A stretch of 64,000 nucleotides of DNA from Nocardioides baculatus (GCF_016735675.1 NZ_JAERSG010000007.1:62001-126000); one strand, 5' to 3'. Numbered from the stretch's first letter, positions 26,494 to 35,183 are shown. The notes: generated by a model from the sequence alone, not told the origin. Program-made: numbers and translations.

Positions 26494-27203
26494 GGCTGCT
26501 CGCGGAGCAGCGCGACGTCGCTGACCATCGCCACGTGCGCGTGCATGGCGGCCGCCGCAGCCTCCGGGTCGCCGGCGCGGATCGCCTCGGCGACGGCGCG
26601 GTGACCGGCGAGCGAGTCCTGCGGACGACCGGGCTGACCGAGCGACTCGAGCCGCGTCTCGCGGATCAGGTCGCCGATCTCGTCCATCAACCGCGCCAGC
26701 AGGAGGGAGTGCGAGGCCGCGGTCACGGCGCCGTGGAACCGCTCGTCACCCTCGACGCCGCGGCCGCCGGACTCGACCTCGGAGGCCATGAAGGCCAGTG
26801 CGTCGTCGATCCGGGCCATGTCGTCGTCCGTACGGCGGGCGGCGGCGAGCGCCGCGATCTTGGTCTCGAGGGCATCGCGCGTCTCGATGATCTCGGGCAG
26901 CCGGTCGGCGTGGCTGCGGATCGCCTCGACGATGCGGGTCGACTGGCGATGGCCCGCGGTGACGACGGTGCCGTCCCCGTGGCGTACCTCCACCACGCCG
27001 ATCACCTCGAGCGCGACGAGCGCCTGGCTGAGCGTGGCGCGGCTGACGCCGAGCCGCTGGGCGAGCTCGCGCTCGGGAGGCAGCCGGTCGCCCGCGGTGA
27101 GCCCGTTGTCGCTGATCCACGCCGAGATCTGGCCCGCCACCTGCTCGTACAGGCGGGTGCGCAGGAGCCGGGGAGGGAACGACGGCTGGCTCTGGTCGGA
27201 CAT
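26490..27203 (-). CDS. FadR-type GntR transcriptional regulator
   Basis: 237-residue regulator. The N-terminal winged helix has ERELAQRLGVSRATLSQALVALE and ends with the wing VRHGDGTVV. The C-terminal FCD domain has RDALETKIAALAA and later His residues (FHGAVTAASHS, HVAMVSDV) that in relatives bind a metal and a carboxylate ligand. It is transcribed away from the MatC-like carrier operon, with a perfect inverted repeat in between. GntR regulators of this class (MatR) control malonate-use genes in rhizobia, which makes a dicarboxylate ligand plausible. Confidence 0.88.
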   Translation of the reverse strand: MSDQSQPSFPPRLLRTRLYEQVAGQISAWISDNGLTAGDRLPPERELAQRLGVSRATLSQALVALEVIGVVEVRHGDGTVVTAGHRQSTRIVEAIRSHADRLPEIIETRDALETKIAALAAARRTDDDMARIDDALAFMASEVESGGRGVEGDERFHGAVTAASHSLLLARLMDEIGDLIRETRLESLGQPGRPQDSLAGHRAVAEAIRAGDPEAAAAAMHAHVAMVSDVALLREQP

Positions 27204-27221
27204 GAGGACAGCCTATTGACT

Positions 27222-27260
27222 GCTGGCTCATTGTGCTATTGGCTAGGCCACTGAGCCAGC
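27222..27260. promoter_or_regulatory. Likely operator of the GntR regulator
   Basis: GCTGGCTCA at 27222-27230 and TGAGCCAGC at 27252-27260 are perfect 9-bp inverted arms around 21 bases in the divergent promoter region. A TTGACT that could serve as -35 for the rightward operon lies just before the left arm, so binding could cover the promoter. The AT-rich spacer stands out against the neighbourhood. Assignment to this regulator is by position only. Confidence 0.55.
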
Positions 27261-27318
27261 GCGTGACGAGGGTCACCCCCCGACCCAGCGGTGCCGGCAC
27301 GACTCGGAGGTGTGGACC

Positions 27319-28674
27319 ATGGGTCCGGAGTGGATTGCGATCCTCGCGCTGGTCGCCCTGTTCGTGGTGGGCACGCTGCTGCCCATCAACATGGGAGCGC
27401 TGGCCTACGTCGCCGCGTGGCTCGTGGGCATGTACGCCCTCGACCTCGACGAGAAGGAGATCCTGGCCGGCATCAGTGCCGACCTGGTCCTCACCCTCAT
27501 CGGCGTCACCTATCTCTTCGCGATCGCGAGGCAGAACGGCACGGTCGACCTCATCGTGAGGAAGGCCGTGGCGTCCGTCGGCGGCCGCGTGGCGCTGATC
27601 CCGTGGGTGATGTTCGCCGTCACAGCCGTGATCACCGCCATCGGCGCCGCCAGCCCGGCCGCCTGCGCGATCATCGGCCCGATCGCCCTCGGCTTCGCGG
27701 GCCGCTACAAGATCAGCCCGCTGATGATGGGCATGATGGTCGTCCACGGAGCCCAGGCCGGTGGCTTCTCGCCGATCTCGATCTACGGCACGATCACCAA
27801 CTCCGTCATGGAGGACGCCGGTCTCGGCGCCTCGCACCTGACGATCTTCTTCTCCAGCCTCGCGGTGAACACCCTGATGGCGGCGATCCTCTTCGTCGTC
27901 CTCGGCGGCCGCAAGCTCATGTCCGTCCGGATGGACGCCGACGGCGAGCTCGTCCACGCCGGAGGCGGTACGACGTCCGCTGCCGGCGAGGCGCGCGTGC
28001 ACCCCGACCGGTCGGACGCCCGCTCGGCCACCGGCGCCACCCCGACCACCGGCACCCCGAACCCCGGCGACGCGGGCAGCACGCTCGAGCACACGCTGAC
28101 CCTGCTCGCCTTCCTCGCGGTCGCCGTCGTCGCCCTCGTCTTCGACAAGAACATCGGCTTCGCCGCGATCACCGCTGCCGTGGTGCTCTCGGTGCTGACC
28201 CCGAAGGCCTACAAGGACACCGTCAAGCAGATCGCCTGGCCGACCGTCCTCCTGGTCGCCGGCGTGAGCACCTACGCCACCATCCTCACCACCGCGGGCT
28301 CGCCCGAGTTCGTCGGCACGTGGGCCGCCGGCCTCGGCGCGGCCGCCATCGGCGCGCTGATCCTCTGCTACGTCGGCGGTGTCGTGTCGGCGTTCGCCTC
28401 CTCGACCGCCCTGCTGCCGGTGATCATCCCGATCGCGATCCCGCTCGTCGCCGAGGGCGGCCTGTCCGCCGGCCTCTTCGTCGCCGCGCTCGCGGTCAGC
28501 TCGACGATCGTCGACGTGAGCCCGTTCAGCACCAACGGTGCGCTCATGCTGGCCAACAAGCCGGACACGATCGACGAGAACACCTACTACCGCCAGATCC
28601 TCACCTACGGAGCGATCGTGACCCTCGTCGGCCCGCTGCTCGTCTGGGCAGCCCTCGTCCTCCCGGGATGGTGA
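27319..28674 (+). CDS. MatC-like dicarboxylate carrier
   Basis: 451-residue membrane transporter of the ion-transporter superfamily, similar to malonate/dicarboxylate carrier MatC: the N-terminal block MGPEWIAILALVALFVVGTL with LPINMGALAYVAAWLVG matches the MatC N-terminal domain. About 11 to 12 helices, and a hydrophilic, Gly/Thr-rich loop at roughly residues 205-260. GAASPAACAIIGPIA and SSTIVDVSPFSTNGAL are the paired re-entrant-like motifs of this superfamily. I use the ATG at 27319, eight bases behind GGAGG, instead of a GTG nine bases earlier. First gene of the CoA-transferase/carboxyltransferase operon. Confidence 0.83.
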   Translation: MGPEWIAILALVALFVVGTLLPINMGALAYVAAWLVGMYALDLDEKEILAGISADLVLTLIGVTYLFAIARQNGTVDLIVRKAVASVGGRVALIPWVMFAVTAVITAIGAASPAACAIIGPIALGFAGRYKISPLMMGMMVVHGAQAGGFSPISIYGTITNSVMEDAGLGASHLTIFFSSLAVNTLMAAILFVVLGGRKLMSVRMDADGELVHAGGGTTSAAGEARVHPDRSDARSATGATPTTGTPNPGDAGSTLEHTLTLLAFLAVAVVALVFDKNIGFAAITAAVVLSVLTPKAYKDTVKQIAWPTVLLVAGVSTYATILTTAGSPEFVGTWAAGLGAAAIGALILCYVGGVVSAFASSTALLPVIIPIAIPLVAEGGLSAGLFVAALAVSSTIVDVSPFSTNGALMLANKPDTIDENTYYRQILTYGAIVTLVGPLLVWAALVLPGW

Positions 28675-28681
28675 CCCCCTC

Positions 28682-29866
28682 ATGACAGAGATGACCGGAC
28701 CCCTCTCCGACCTCCTCGTCGTCGACCTGACCCGCGCCCTCGCCGGGCCGCACGCCACCCAGATGCTCGGCGACCTCGGCGCCCGGGTGATCAAGGTGGA
28801 GTCGCCCGGCAGCGGCGACGACACCCGCGGGTGGGGGCCGCCCTTCGTCGGCGAGCCCGACGCTCGGCAGTCGACGTACTTCCTGTGCACCAACCGCAAC
28901 AAGGAGTCCATCGCGCTCGACCTCAAGGACGAGGCCGACAAGGCCGTCCTGGTCGGCCTCGTCGAGCGGGCGGACGTGCTGGTGGAGAACTTCCGCACCG
29001 GCGTGCTCGAGCGGCTCGGCCTCGGCATCGAGGACCTGATGCGCCGCAACCCGCGCCTCGTCGTCCTCTCGATCACCGGGTTCGGCCACGACGGGCCGGA
29101 GGGCGGCCGCGCGGGCTACGACCAGATCGCCCAGGGCGAGGCCGGCCTGATGTCGCTGACCGGCTCGGGGCCCGACGACCCGCAGCGCGTCGGCGTACCG
29201 ATCGCGGACCTGCTGTCCGGGATGTACGGCGCCTACGGCATCCTCGCCGCGCTCCACGAGCGCGACGTGACCGGCAAGGGCCAGGTCGTGCGTACGTCGC
29301 TGCTGGCGTCCGTCGTCGGCGTGCATGCCTTCCAGGGCACGCGCTGGACCGTCGCGGGCGAGGTCGGCCGAGCGCAGGGCAACCACCACCCGTCGATCGC
29401 GCCCTACGGGCTCTTCCGCTGCCGCGACGGGGCGGTGCAGATCGCGCTCGGCAGCGAGGGGCTGTGGAAGCGGTTCTGCGGCGGCTTCGGGATCGACCCC
29501 GAGGCCGACGGGCTCGCCACCAACCAGGAGCGGGTCGCCCAGCGCGAGCGCGTGATCGAGGTGGTCGAGACGGCCTTCGCCGACTGGGACGCCGAGCCGC
29601 TGCTGGCCCGGCTTGCCGAGGTCGGCGTGCCCGCCGGCAAGGTGCGCTCGCTCGACGAGGTCTACGAGTGGGACCAGGTCGCCAGCCAGGGCCTGCTCGT
29701 CGACGTCGAGCACCCGACCCTCGGTGGTCTCACGCTGCCCGGGCCGCCGCTCCGCTTCTTCGACGCGGCCGGCGACGAGGTCACCCGCAGGGACCACACG
29801 GCCCCGCCGCTGCTCGACCAGCACGCCGACGAGATCCGCGCCTGGGTCGGGGGCGGCGGCGCATGA
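28682..29866 (+). CDS. Class III CoA-transferase (CaiB/BaiF)
   Basis: 394-residue CaiB/BaiF enzyme that moves CoA between carboxylic acids through an enzyme-bound aspartyl anhydride. N-terminal LSDLLVVDLTRALAGPHATQMLGDLG and VENFRTGVLERLGL are typical. The catalytic Asp is Asp176 in PIADLLSGMYGAYGI. The C-terminal part holds FADWDAEPLLARLAEVGVPAG, also family-standard. It starts 7 bases after the carrier gene, which suggests that the imported acid is activated to its CoA ester by this protein. The donor CoA ester and acceptor are unknown. Confidence 0.9.
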   Translation: MTEMTGPLSDLLVVDLTRALAGPHATQMLGDLGARVIKVESPGSGDDTRGWGPPFVGEPDARQSTYFLCTNRNKESIALDLKDEADKAVLVGLVERADVLVENFRTGVLERLGLGIEDLMRRNPRLVVLSITGFGHDGPEGGRAGYDQIAQGEAGLMSLTGSGPDDPQRVGVPIADLLSGMYGAYGILAALHERDVTGKGQVVRTSLLASVVGVHAFQGTRWTVAGEVGRAQGNHHPSIAPYGLFRCRDGAVQIALGSEGLWKRFCGGFGIDPEADGLATNQERVAQRERVIEVVETAFADWDAEPLLARLAEVGVPAGKVRSLDEVYEWDQVASQGLLVDVEHPTLGGLTLPGPPLRFFDAAGDEVTRRDHTAPPLLDQHADEIRAWVGGGGA

Positions 29867-29931
29867 GCACACCCCACGACGTTCTTCTCCTCCGCTGCGC
29901 TCCTCCGAACAACGCCGCGGGGACCCCATGA
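29863..29931 (+). CDS. 22-residue ORF bridging two genes
   Basis: A 22-codon frame, MSTPHDVLLLRCAPPNNAAGTP, begins in an ATGA overlap with the CoA-transferase stop and ends in an ATGA overlap with the carboxyltransferase start. It contains TTCTCCTCCGCTGCGCTCCT flanked by GTTC and GAAC, so it looks like a short repeat inserted between two formerly adjacent genes. It may serve only to carry ribosomes to the next start. Whether a peptide is made is doubtful. Confidence 0.35.
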   Translation: MSTPHDVLLLRCAPPNNAAGTP

Positions 29932-31391
29932 CGACGCACCGCTGGACCGCCCGCGAGCTGCTCGACCTCGTGCTCGACCCCGGCACCTTCACGTCCTGGG
30001 ACGAGCCGATCGACCTGTCGTACGCCGACGCGTCCCCGGATCCCGGCTACCGCGTCGTCCTCGAGGCCGCGGCGGCGAAGGCCGGCACCGACGAGTCCGT
30101 CCTCACCGGTCGCGGCGCGGTCCGTGGTCGACCGGTGGCCGTCGTGGTCAACGAGTTCGGCTTCCTCGCCGGCTCGATCGGCCGTGCCGCCGCCGACCGG
30201 ATCACCAGGGCCGTACGCCGTGCCACTGCGGAGGGGCTGCCGCTCCTGGCCAGCACCGCGTCCGGTGGCACCCGGATGCAGGAGGGCACGCCCGCCTTCG
30301 TCCGGATGGCCGAGATCTCCCGCGCGCTGATGGAGCACCGGGCCGCCGGGCTGCCCTACCTCGTGCACCTGCGCCACCCGACGACCGGTGGCGTCTACGC
30401 CTCCTGGGGCTCGCTCGGGCACGTCACCGTCGCCGAGCCCGGTGCGCTGGTCGGCTTCCTCGGCCCCAAGGTCTACGAGGCCCTCAACGGCCGGCCGTTC
30501 CGGCCCGGTGTGCAGGTGGCCGAGAACCTCGCCGCCGCCGGCGTCATCGACGGCGTGGTCGCGGCCGAGGACCTGCCCGCGATGGTCGACCTCGCGCTCG
30601 CCGTGCTCGTCGACGCCCCCGGCCCGGGCGTGCTGCCCGTCCGCGCGACGCAGCCGATCGGCGACCACGCCGCGTGGGACAGCATCGAGCGCACCCGGCG
30701 TACGGACCGGGTCGGGCTCCGCGACCTGCTCGCCCACGGCGCGCGCGGCACCCTCCAGCTGCGTGGCACCGACGAGGGCGAGCGCGACTCGACGGTGATG
30801 GTCGCGCTGACCCGGCTCGACGACCAGCCGTGCGTCGTCGTCGGCCAGGACCGGGCCCGTCAGACGCCCGGCCACGCGATGGGTCCGGGTGCCTTGCGCG
30901 AGGCCCGTCGCGGCATGCGGCTCGCCGAGGAGCTCGGTCTCCCGCTGGTCACCGTCATCGACACCCCGGGTGCGGAGCTGTCGCCCGATGCCGAGGAGCG
31001 GGCCATCGCCGGTGAGATCGCCCGGTGCATCGCCACCCTCACCACGATGACGGTGCCGACGGTGTCGGTGATCCTCGGCCAGGGCTGCGGGGGAGGGGCG
31101 CTGGCCTTCCTGCCCGCACAGGCGGTCCTCGCCACCGAGCACGCGTGGCTGTCGCCGCTGCCGCCCGAGGGCGCGAGCGTCATCGTGCACGGCGACACCG
31201 ACCACGCACCCGAGATGGCCACCCGCCAACGGGTGCGGGCGAGCGACCTGCTCGCCGACGGGATCGTCCAGCGCGTCGTCCCCGAGGTCGACGGCGAACC
31301 CGCCCGCGACCTCGCCGTCGCGGTGGCCGCCGAGGTCTCCGCACTGCTCCGCGAGATGACCGGACGCACACCCGTGTCCCGCGCCTCCTGA
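29928..31391 (+). CDS. Fused carboxyltransferase (AccD-AccA/AccD3-like)
   Basis: 487-residue protein in which the beta-like and alpha-like crotonase-fold domains of carboxyltransferase are joined. Residues 30-260 contain GRGAVRGRPVAVVVNEFGF and ASTASGGTRMQEG (beta half). The alpha half has GHAMGPGALREARRGMRLAEELG, DTPGAELSPDAEERAIA and ILGQGCGGGALAF. The Cys4 zinc ribbon of bacterial AccD is absent. Length and layout match mycobacterial AccD3. Without a neighbouring biotin carboxylase gene, and next to a carrier and CoA-transferase, it may decarboxylate a malonyl-type CoA instead of carboxylating. That is inference. Confidence 0.85.
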   Translation: MTTHRWTARELLDLVLDPGTFTSWDEPIDLSYADASPDPGYRVVLEAAAAKAGTDESVLTGRGAVRGRPVAVVVNEFGFLAGSIGRAAADRITRAVRRATAEGLPLLASTASGGTRMQEGTPAFVRMAEISRALMEHRAAGLPYLVHLRHPTTGGVYASWGSLGHVTVAEPGALVGFLGPKVYEALNGRPFRPGVQVAENLAAAGVIDGVVAAEDLPAMVDLALAVLVDAPGPGVLPVRATQPIGDHAAWDSIERTRRTDRVGLRDLLAHGARGTLQLRGTDEGERDSTVMVALTRLDDQPCVVVGQDRARQTPGHAMGPGALREARRGMRLAEELGLPLVTVIDTPGAELSPDAEERAIAGEIARCIATLTTMTVPTVSVILGQGCGGGALAFLPAQAVLATEHAWLSPLPPEGASVIVHGDTDHAPEMATRQRVRASDLLADGIVQRVVPEVDGEPARDLAVAVAAEVSALLREMTGRTPVSRAS

Positions 31392-31421
31392 CCGCCTGGG
31401 AGCGCGTGCCATGCTCGCGAC

Positions 31422-32312
31422 ATGGCGGACTACCTGACCCTGGACGACGGCCGCACCCTCGAGCACCTCGAGGGCGGCGACCCCGACGGGTTCCCGCTCG
31501 TCTACCACTCCGGTACGCCGAGCGGTGCCGTCGCGGACGAGCACCTGTTCGCCGCGGCGGAGGCCGCCGGCCTGCGGCTGGTGACGTACTCCCGACCCGG
31601 CTACGGCCACTCGACGCCCCGCGGCGGTCCCGACCACGTCATCACCCCCGTCCTAGCCGACGCCGACGACACCGCGGCGCTGCTCGACCACCTCGGCATC
31701 GGTGAGTTCGTCACGCTCGGCTGGTCGGGCGGCGGGCCGCGGGCGCTGGCGTGCGGGGCGGCGATGCCCGGTCGTTGCCGCGCCGTGTCGCTGCTGGCCG
31801 GCGTGGCGCCGCTCGACGCCGACGGCCTCGACTGGCTCGCCGGGATGGGGGAGGAGAACGTCCGCGACTTCGAGGCCGTGCAGGCCGGACGCGAGGCCTA
31901 CCGCCCGATCGCCGAGGAGCAGGTCGAGGAGCTCCGGTCGGTCACCGGTGACGACATCGTCGCCTCGTTCGGCGACCTGGTCGACGAGGTGGACGCCGCG
32001 GCCCTCACCGGGGACTTCGCCGAGACGGTGGCGGCCTCCTTCCGCCACGCGGTGGAGCAGGGAGCGGTCGGGATGGTCGAGGACACCCTCCAGATCGTCG
32101 CGCCGTGGGGCTTCGACGTCCGCTCGCTCGCGGTGCCCGTCGCCGTCTGGCAGGGCGAGCACGACCGCATGGTCCCCTACGCCCACGGCCAGTGGCTGGC
32201 GTCGGCGATCCCCGGCGCGCGGGCCCACCTCTTCGCGGACGAGGGCCACCTCTCCCTCGTGGCCCGGATCGACGAGATCCTCGACGACCTGAAGGCTCTG
32301 GCCGGGATCTAG
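31422..32312 (+). CDS. Alpha/beta hydrolase
   Basis: 296-residue alpha/beta hydrolase-fold enzyme. VYHSGTPSGA near residue 27-36 forms the oxyanion segment; the nucleophile elbow is LGWSGGGPRAL (G-W-S-G-G) near residue 105, with Ser as nucleophile. VWQGEHDRMVPYAHG supplies the acidic residue and FADEGHLSLVARI the catalytic His. The middle of the protein is a helical cap. Relatives include proline iminopeptidase-like and esterase proteins; no substrate can be inferred. It is separated from the previous gene by 30 bases and may be co-transcribed. Confidence 0.86.
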   Translation: MADYLTLDDGRTLEHLEGGDPDGFPLVYHSGTPSGAVADEHLFAAAEAAGLRLVTYSRPGYGHSTPRGGPDHVITPVLADADDTAALLDHLGIGEFVTLGWSGGGPRALACGAAMPGRCRAVSLLAGVAPLDADGLDWLAGMGEENVRDFEAVQAGREAYRPIAEEQVEELRSVTGDDIVASFGDLVDEVDAAALTGDFAETVAASFRHAVEQGAVGMVEDTLQIVAPWGFDVRSLAVPVAVWQGEHDRMVPYAHGQWLASAIPGARAHLFADEGHLSLVARIDEILDDLKALAGI

Positions 32313-32343
32313 CTCGTCGGACGTGCGGCGGACGACCCCGAGG

Positions 32344-33267
32344 TCAGCTGGCCTTCTTGGCCTGCTTCTTCGCAGCGGTCTTCTTGGTCGTCGCCTTCTT
32401 GGCGGCGGCCTTCTTGGCCGGGGCCTTCTTCGCAGCCGCCTTCTTGGCGGGCGCCTTCTTCGCAGCCGGCTTCTTCTCGTCCCCGTCGTCCTCGCCGCGC
32501 GCGGTCTTGGCCGCGGCGACCGACTTCTGGAGGGCGGCGAGCAGGTCGACCACCTCGCCCGAGGTCTTCGTCGACGTCTCGGTGCGCTTGATCTCACCGC
32601 CGTCGATCTTCGACCTCACGAGCGCCTCGACGGCGCCGGCGTAGTCGTCCTCGAACTCGGTGGCGTCGAAGTCGCCGGCCAGGGTCTCGACGAGCATGTG
32701 CGCCATCTTGACCTCCTGCGGCTTCACGTCGCCGGTCTCGACGGAGAAGTCGGGCGTGCGGATCTCGTCGGGCCACATCATCGTCTGGAGCACGATGACG
32801 TCGTCCTTGACGCGCAGCACCGCGATGCTGGTGCGCTGGCGCAGGGCAACGGTGACCACGGCCATGCGGTCGGCGTCGAGGAGCGCCTGGCGGAGCAGGG
32901 CGTACGGCTTGGCGCCGGCGCCCTCGGGCTCGAGGTAGTAGGACTTCTCGAAGAGCAGCGGGTCGATCTGCTCGCGGGGCACGAACTTCTCCACCGCGAT
33001 CTCGCGCGACGACGTCGACGGCAGCTCGGCCATGTCATCGTCGGTGAGGATGACCATCTCGCCGTCCTCGGTCTCGTAGCCCTTGGCGATGTCGGCGTAG
33101 GCCACCTCCTCGCCGTCGAGGGAGCAGACCCGCTGGTACTTGATCCGGCCGCCGTCCTTGGCGTGGACCTGGCGGAACGAGACGTCGTGGCTCTCGGTCG
33201 CCGCATAGAGCTTCACCGGGACACTGACCAGGCCGAAGGAGACGGCACCCTTCCAGATCGCGCGCAT
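32344..33267 (-). CDS. ku: Non-homologous end-joining protein Ku
   Basis: 307-residue bacterial Ku that binds DNA double-strand ends as a homodimer and recruits LigD. The core begins MRAIWKGAVSFGLVSVPVKL, the standard Ku start, and includes FEKSYYLEPEGAGAKPYALL and VLQTMMWPDEIR. From about residue 265 to the end is a Lys/Ala/Pro tail (repeats of AAKKAPAKK type) which in mycobacterial Ku helps DNA binding. Start at 33267 is the conserved Ku N-terminus; upstream in-frame codons reach far into the ligase gene and are not used. Divergent from the ligase and polymerase genes with which it forms a repair unit. Confidence 0.95.
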   Translation of the reverse strand: MRAIWKGAVSFGLVSVPVKLYAATESHDVSFRQVHAKDGGRIKYQRVCSLDGEEVAYADIAKGYETEDGEMVILTDDDMAELPSTSSREIAVEKFVPREQIDPLLFEKSYYLEPEGAGAKPYALLRQALLDADRMAVVTVALRQRTSIAVLRVKDDVIVLQTMMWPDEIRTPDFSVETGDVKPQEVKMAHMLVETLAGDFDATEFEDDYAGAVEALVRSKIDGGEIKRTETSTKTSGEVVDLLAALQKSVAAAKTARGEDDGDEKKPAAKKAPAKKAAAKKAPAKKAAAKKATTKKTAAKKQAKKAS

Positions 33268-33354
33268 GACGTGACGATAGCCGTCACCTCGGACACTCGT
33301 CTCCCTGCGAACGGATGACCAGCGGCGACGGTCGGGGGTGCCACACTGGCCTTC

Positions 33355-34278
33355 GTGCGCCCGATGCTCGCCAGCAGGACCGACCGCGTGCCGACCGGCG
33401 CGCAGTGGCTGCACGAGGTGAAGTGGGACGGCGTCCGCGTGCTCGTCGACGTCCGCGACGGCGTCGCCCGGATGACCAGCCGCAACGACAACAACGTGAC
33501 CGCGGCCTGGCCGGAGCTCAGCGCCCCGCCCCTCGGCGACCGCGACCTGATGGTCGACGGCGAGGTGATCGCCCTCAACGAGCGCGGCCTCCCCGACTTC
33601 CGCGTCCTCCAGCACCGCATGCACCTGCGCAACGCGAAGGAGGTCGCCCGACTCGTGAAGACCGTCCCCGCGACCCTCATGGTCTTCGACCTGCTGCGCC
33701 TCGACGGCGAGGACCTGACCGGCCGACCGCTGGAGGAGCGCCGCGCCCTGCTGGAGGAGCTGCCCCTCGGTGACACGACGTGGCAGGTCCCGGCGGCGTA
33801 CGACGACGGGGACATGCTGTTCGCGGCCACGCTCGCCCAGGGGCTCGAGGGCGTCGTCAGCAAGCGCCGCGCCTCGCGCTACCGCTTCGACGCACGCAGC
33901 GAGGACTGGCGCAAGCTCGCCCACCGGCACCGCGGCTCGTTCGTCGTCGGCGGCTGGCGCCCCCAGACCGGTACGGCGAACCGGCTGGCGGCGCTGCTCG
34001 TCGGCGAGCAGACGGCCGACGGGCTGCTCTACCGCGGCCGGGTCGGCAGCGGCATCGCCGGCCTGACCAGCAAGCGGCTCGCCGACCTGCTCGCGCCCCT
34101 GGCCAGCGACACCAACCCGTTCGCCGACGAGGTGCCGCGCGTCGACGCCGACGGCACGTTCTGGGTCGAGCCGCGGGTCGTGGTGGACATCGACACCCAC
34201 GGCCTGGGCTACGACCGCCTCCGGCAACCGTCCTTCCAGGGCGTGCGCGACGACCTGACCCCGGAGGACCTGGCATGA
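33355..34278 (+). CDS. ATP-dependent DNA ligase (LigD ligase domain)
   Basis: 307-residue stand-alone ligase corresponding to the ligase part of LigD/LigC. The adenylated lysine is in EVKWDGVRVLVDV (KxDG motif) near residue 23. FDLLRLDGEDLTGRPLEERR, ASRYRFDARSEDWRKLAH with EGVVSKRR, and the OB-fold segment FVVGGWRP follow. It seals nicks during end joining. It is a separate gene from the polymerase domain, overlapping it by ATGA, instead of the fused three-domain LigD of mycobacteria. GTG start. Confidence 0.9.
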   Translation: MRPMLASRTDRVPTGAQWLHEVKWDGVRVLVDVRDGVARMTSRNDNNVTAAWPELSAPPLGDRDLMVDGEVIALNERGLPDFRVLQHRMHLRNAKEVARLVKTVPATLMVFDLLRLDGEDLTGRPLEERRALLEELPLGDTTWQVPAAYDDGDMLFAATLAQGLEGVVSKRRASRYRFDARSEDWRKLAHRHRGSFVVGGWRPQTGTANRLAALLVGEQTADGLLYRGRVGSGIAGLTSKRLADLLAPLASDTNPFADEVPRVDADGTFWVEPRVVVDIDTHGLGYDRLRQPSFQGVRDDLTPEDLA

Positions 34279-35183
34279 CCCCCGCTGCGGGCACCGAGGT
34301 GCACGTCGACGTCGAGGGCCGCACGCTGACGATCAGCAACCTCGACAAGGTGCTCTACCCGCGCACCGGCACGACCAAGGGCGAGGTGCTCAACTACTAC
34401 GCGCAGGTCTCGCCGGTCCTGCTGCCGCACCTGAAGGACCGCGCGGTCACCCGGATCCGCTGGCCCAACGGCGTCGAGAAGGCGAGCTTCTTCGAGAAGA
34501 ACGCCCCGGCCGGCACGCCGTCGTGGGTGCGTACGGCCGAGGTGCCGACGACCGGCTCGCGCACGGGCAAGGGCGACGGCACGATCCGGTTCCCGATCTG
34601 CGACGACCTGGCCACGCTCACCTGGCTGGCCAACCTCGCGTCGCTGGAGCTCCACGTGCACCAGTGGACGGTCGAGGAGGACGGCACGCCGCGCAACCCC
34701 GACCGGCTCGTCATCGACCTCGACCCGGGCGAGCCCGCCGGGCTGCACGAGTGCGCGCAGGTGGCGCTGATGGTGCGCGACGCCCTGGCCGAGCGCGACC
34801 TGGGCTGTACGCCGGTCACGAGCGGCAGCAAGGGCCTCCACCTCTACGCACCGATGGACGGCAGCCTCGACAGCGACGGCACGACGGCGCTGGCCAAGGA
34901 GGTGGCCGAGACGCTGCAGAAGGAGCACGGCGACCTGGTGACCAGCGTGATGACCAAGGCGAAGCGGCCCGGCAAGGTCTTCCTCGACTGGTCGCAGAAC
35001 TCCGGCTCCAAGACGACGGTCTCGCCCTACTCCCTGCGCGGCAAGGAGCGGCCCACCGCGGCGACGCCGCTGTCGTGGGAGGAGGTCGAGGCGGGCGCCG
35101 AGGACGACCTCGCCCTCGACCAGTTCACGATGGGTGAGGTGCTGGAGCGGATCGCGGAGCTGGGCGACGTCTTCGAGGCGTGA
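34275..35183 (+). CDS. LigD-type primase-polymerase
   Basis: 302-residue archaeo-eukaryotic-type primase domain that fills gaps in NHEJ, preferring ribonucleotides. The metal-binding motif DRLVIDLDPGEPAG near residues 140-155 has the Asp-x-Asp pair; TSGSKGLHLYAPM and VFLDWSQNSGSKTTVSPYSLRG are the conserved downstream blocks. ATG overlaps the ligase stop (ATGA), so the two are co-translated. The phosphoesterase domain of full LigD is not seen in either gene, so end-trimming would need another enzyme. Confidence 0.9.
   Translation: MTPAAGTEVHVDVEGRTLTISNLDKVLYPRTGTTKGEVLNYYAQVSPVLLPHLKDRAVTRIRWPNGVEKASFFEKNAPAGTPSWVRTAEVPTTGSRTGKGDGTIRFPICDDLATLTWLANLASLELHVHQWTVEEDGTPRNPDRLVIDLDPGEPAGLHECAQVALMVRDALAERDLGCTPVTSGSKGLHLYAPMDGSLDSDGTTALAKEVAETLQKEHGDLVTSVMTKAKRPGKVFLDWSQNSGSKTTVSPYSLRGKERPTAATPLSWEEVEAGAEDDLALDQFTMGEVLERIAELGDVFEA

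Noticed and set aside
32344..32470. Repetitive sequence at the Ku 3' end as a possible repeat element.
   Set aside because: It encodes the Lys/Ala/Pro-rich tail that is normal for actinobacterial Ku.
33268..34227. N-terminal extension of Ku through the ligase gene.
   Set aside because: Ku proteins begin with the MRAIWKG motif at 33267. The upstream portion is antisense of the ligase.
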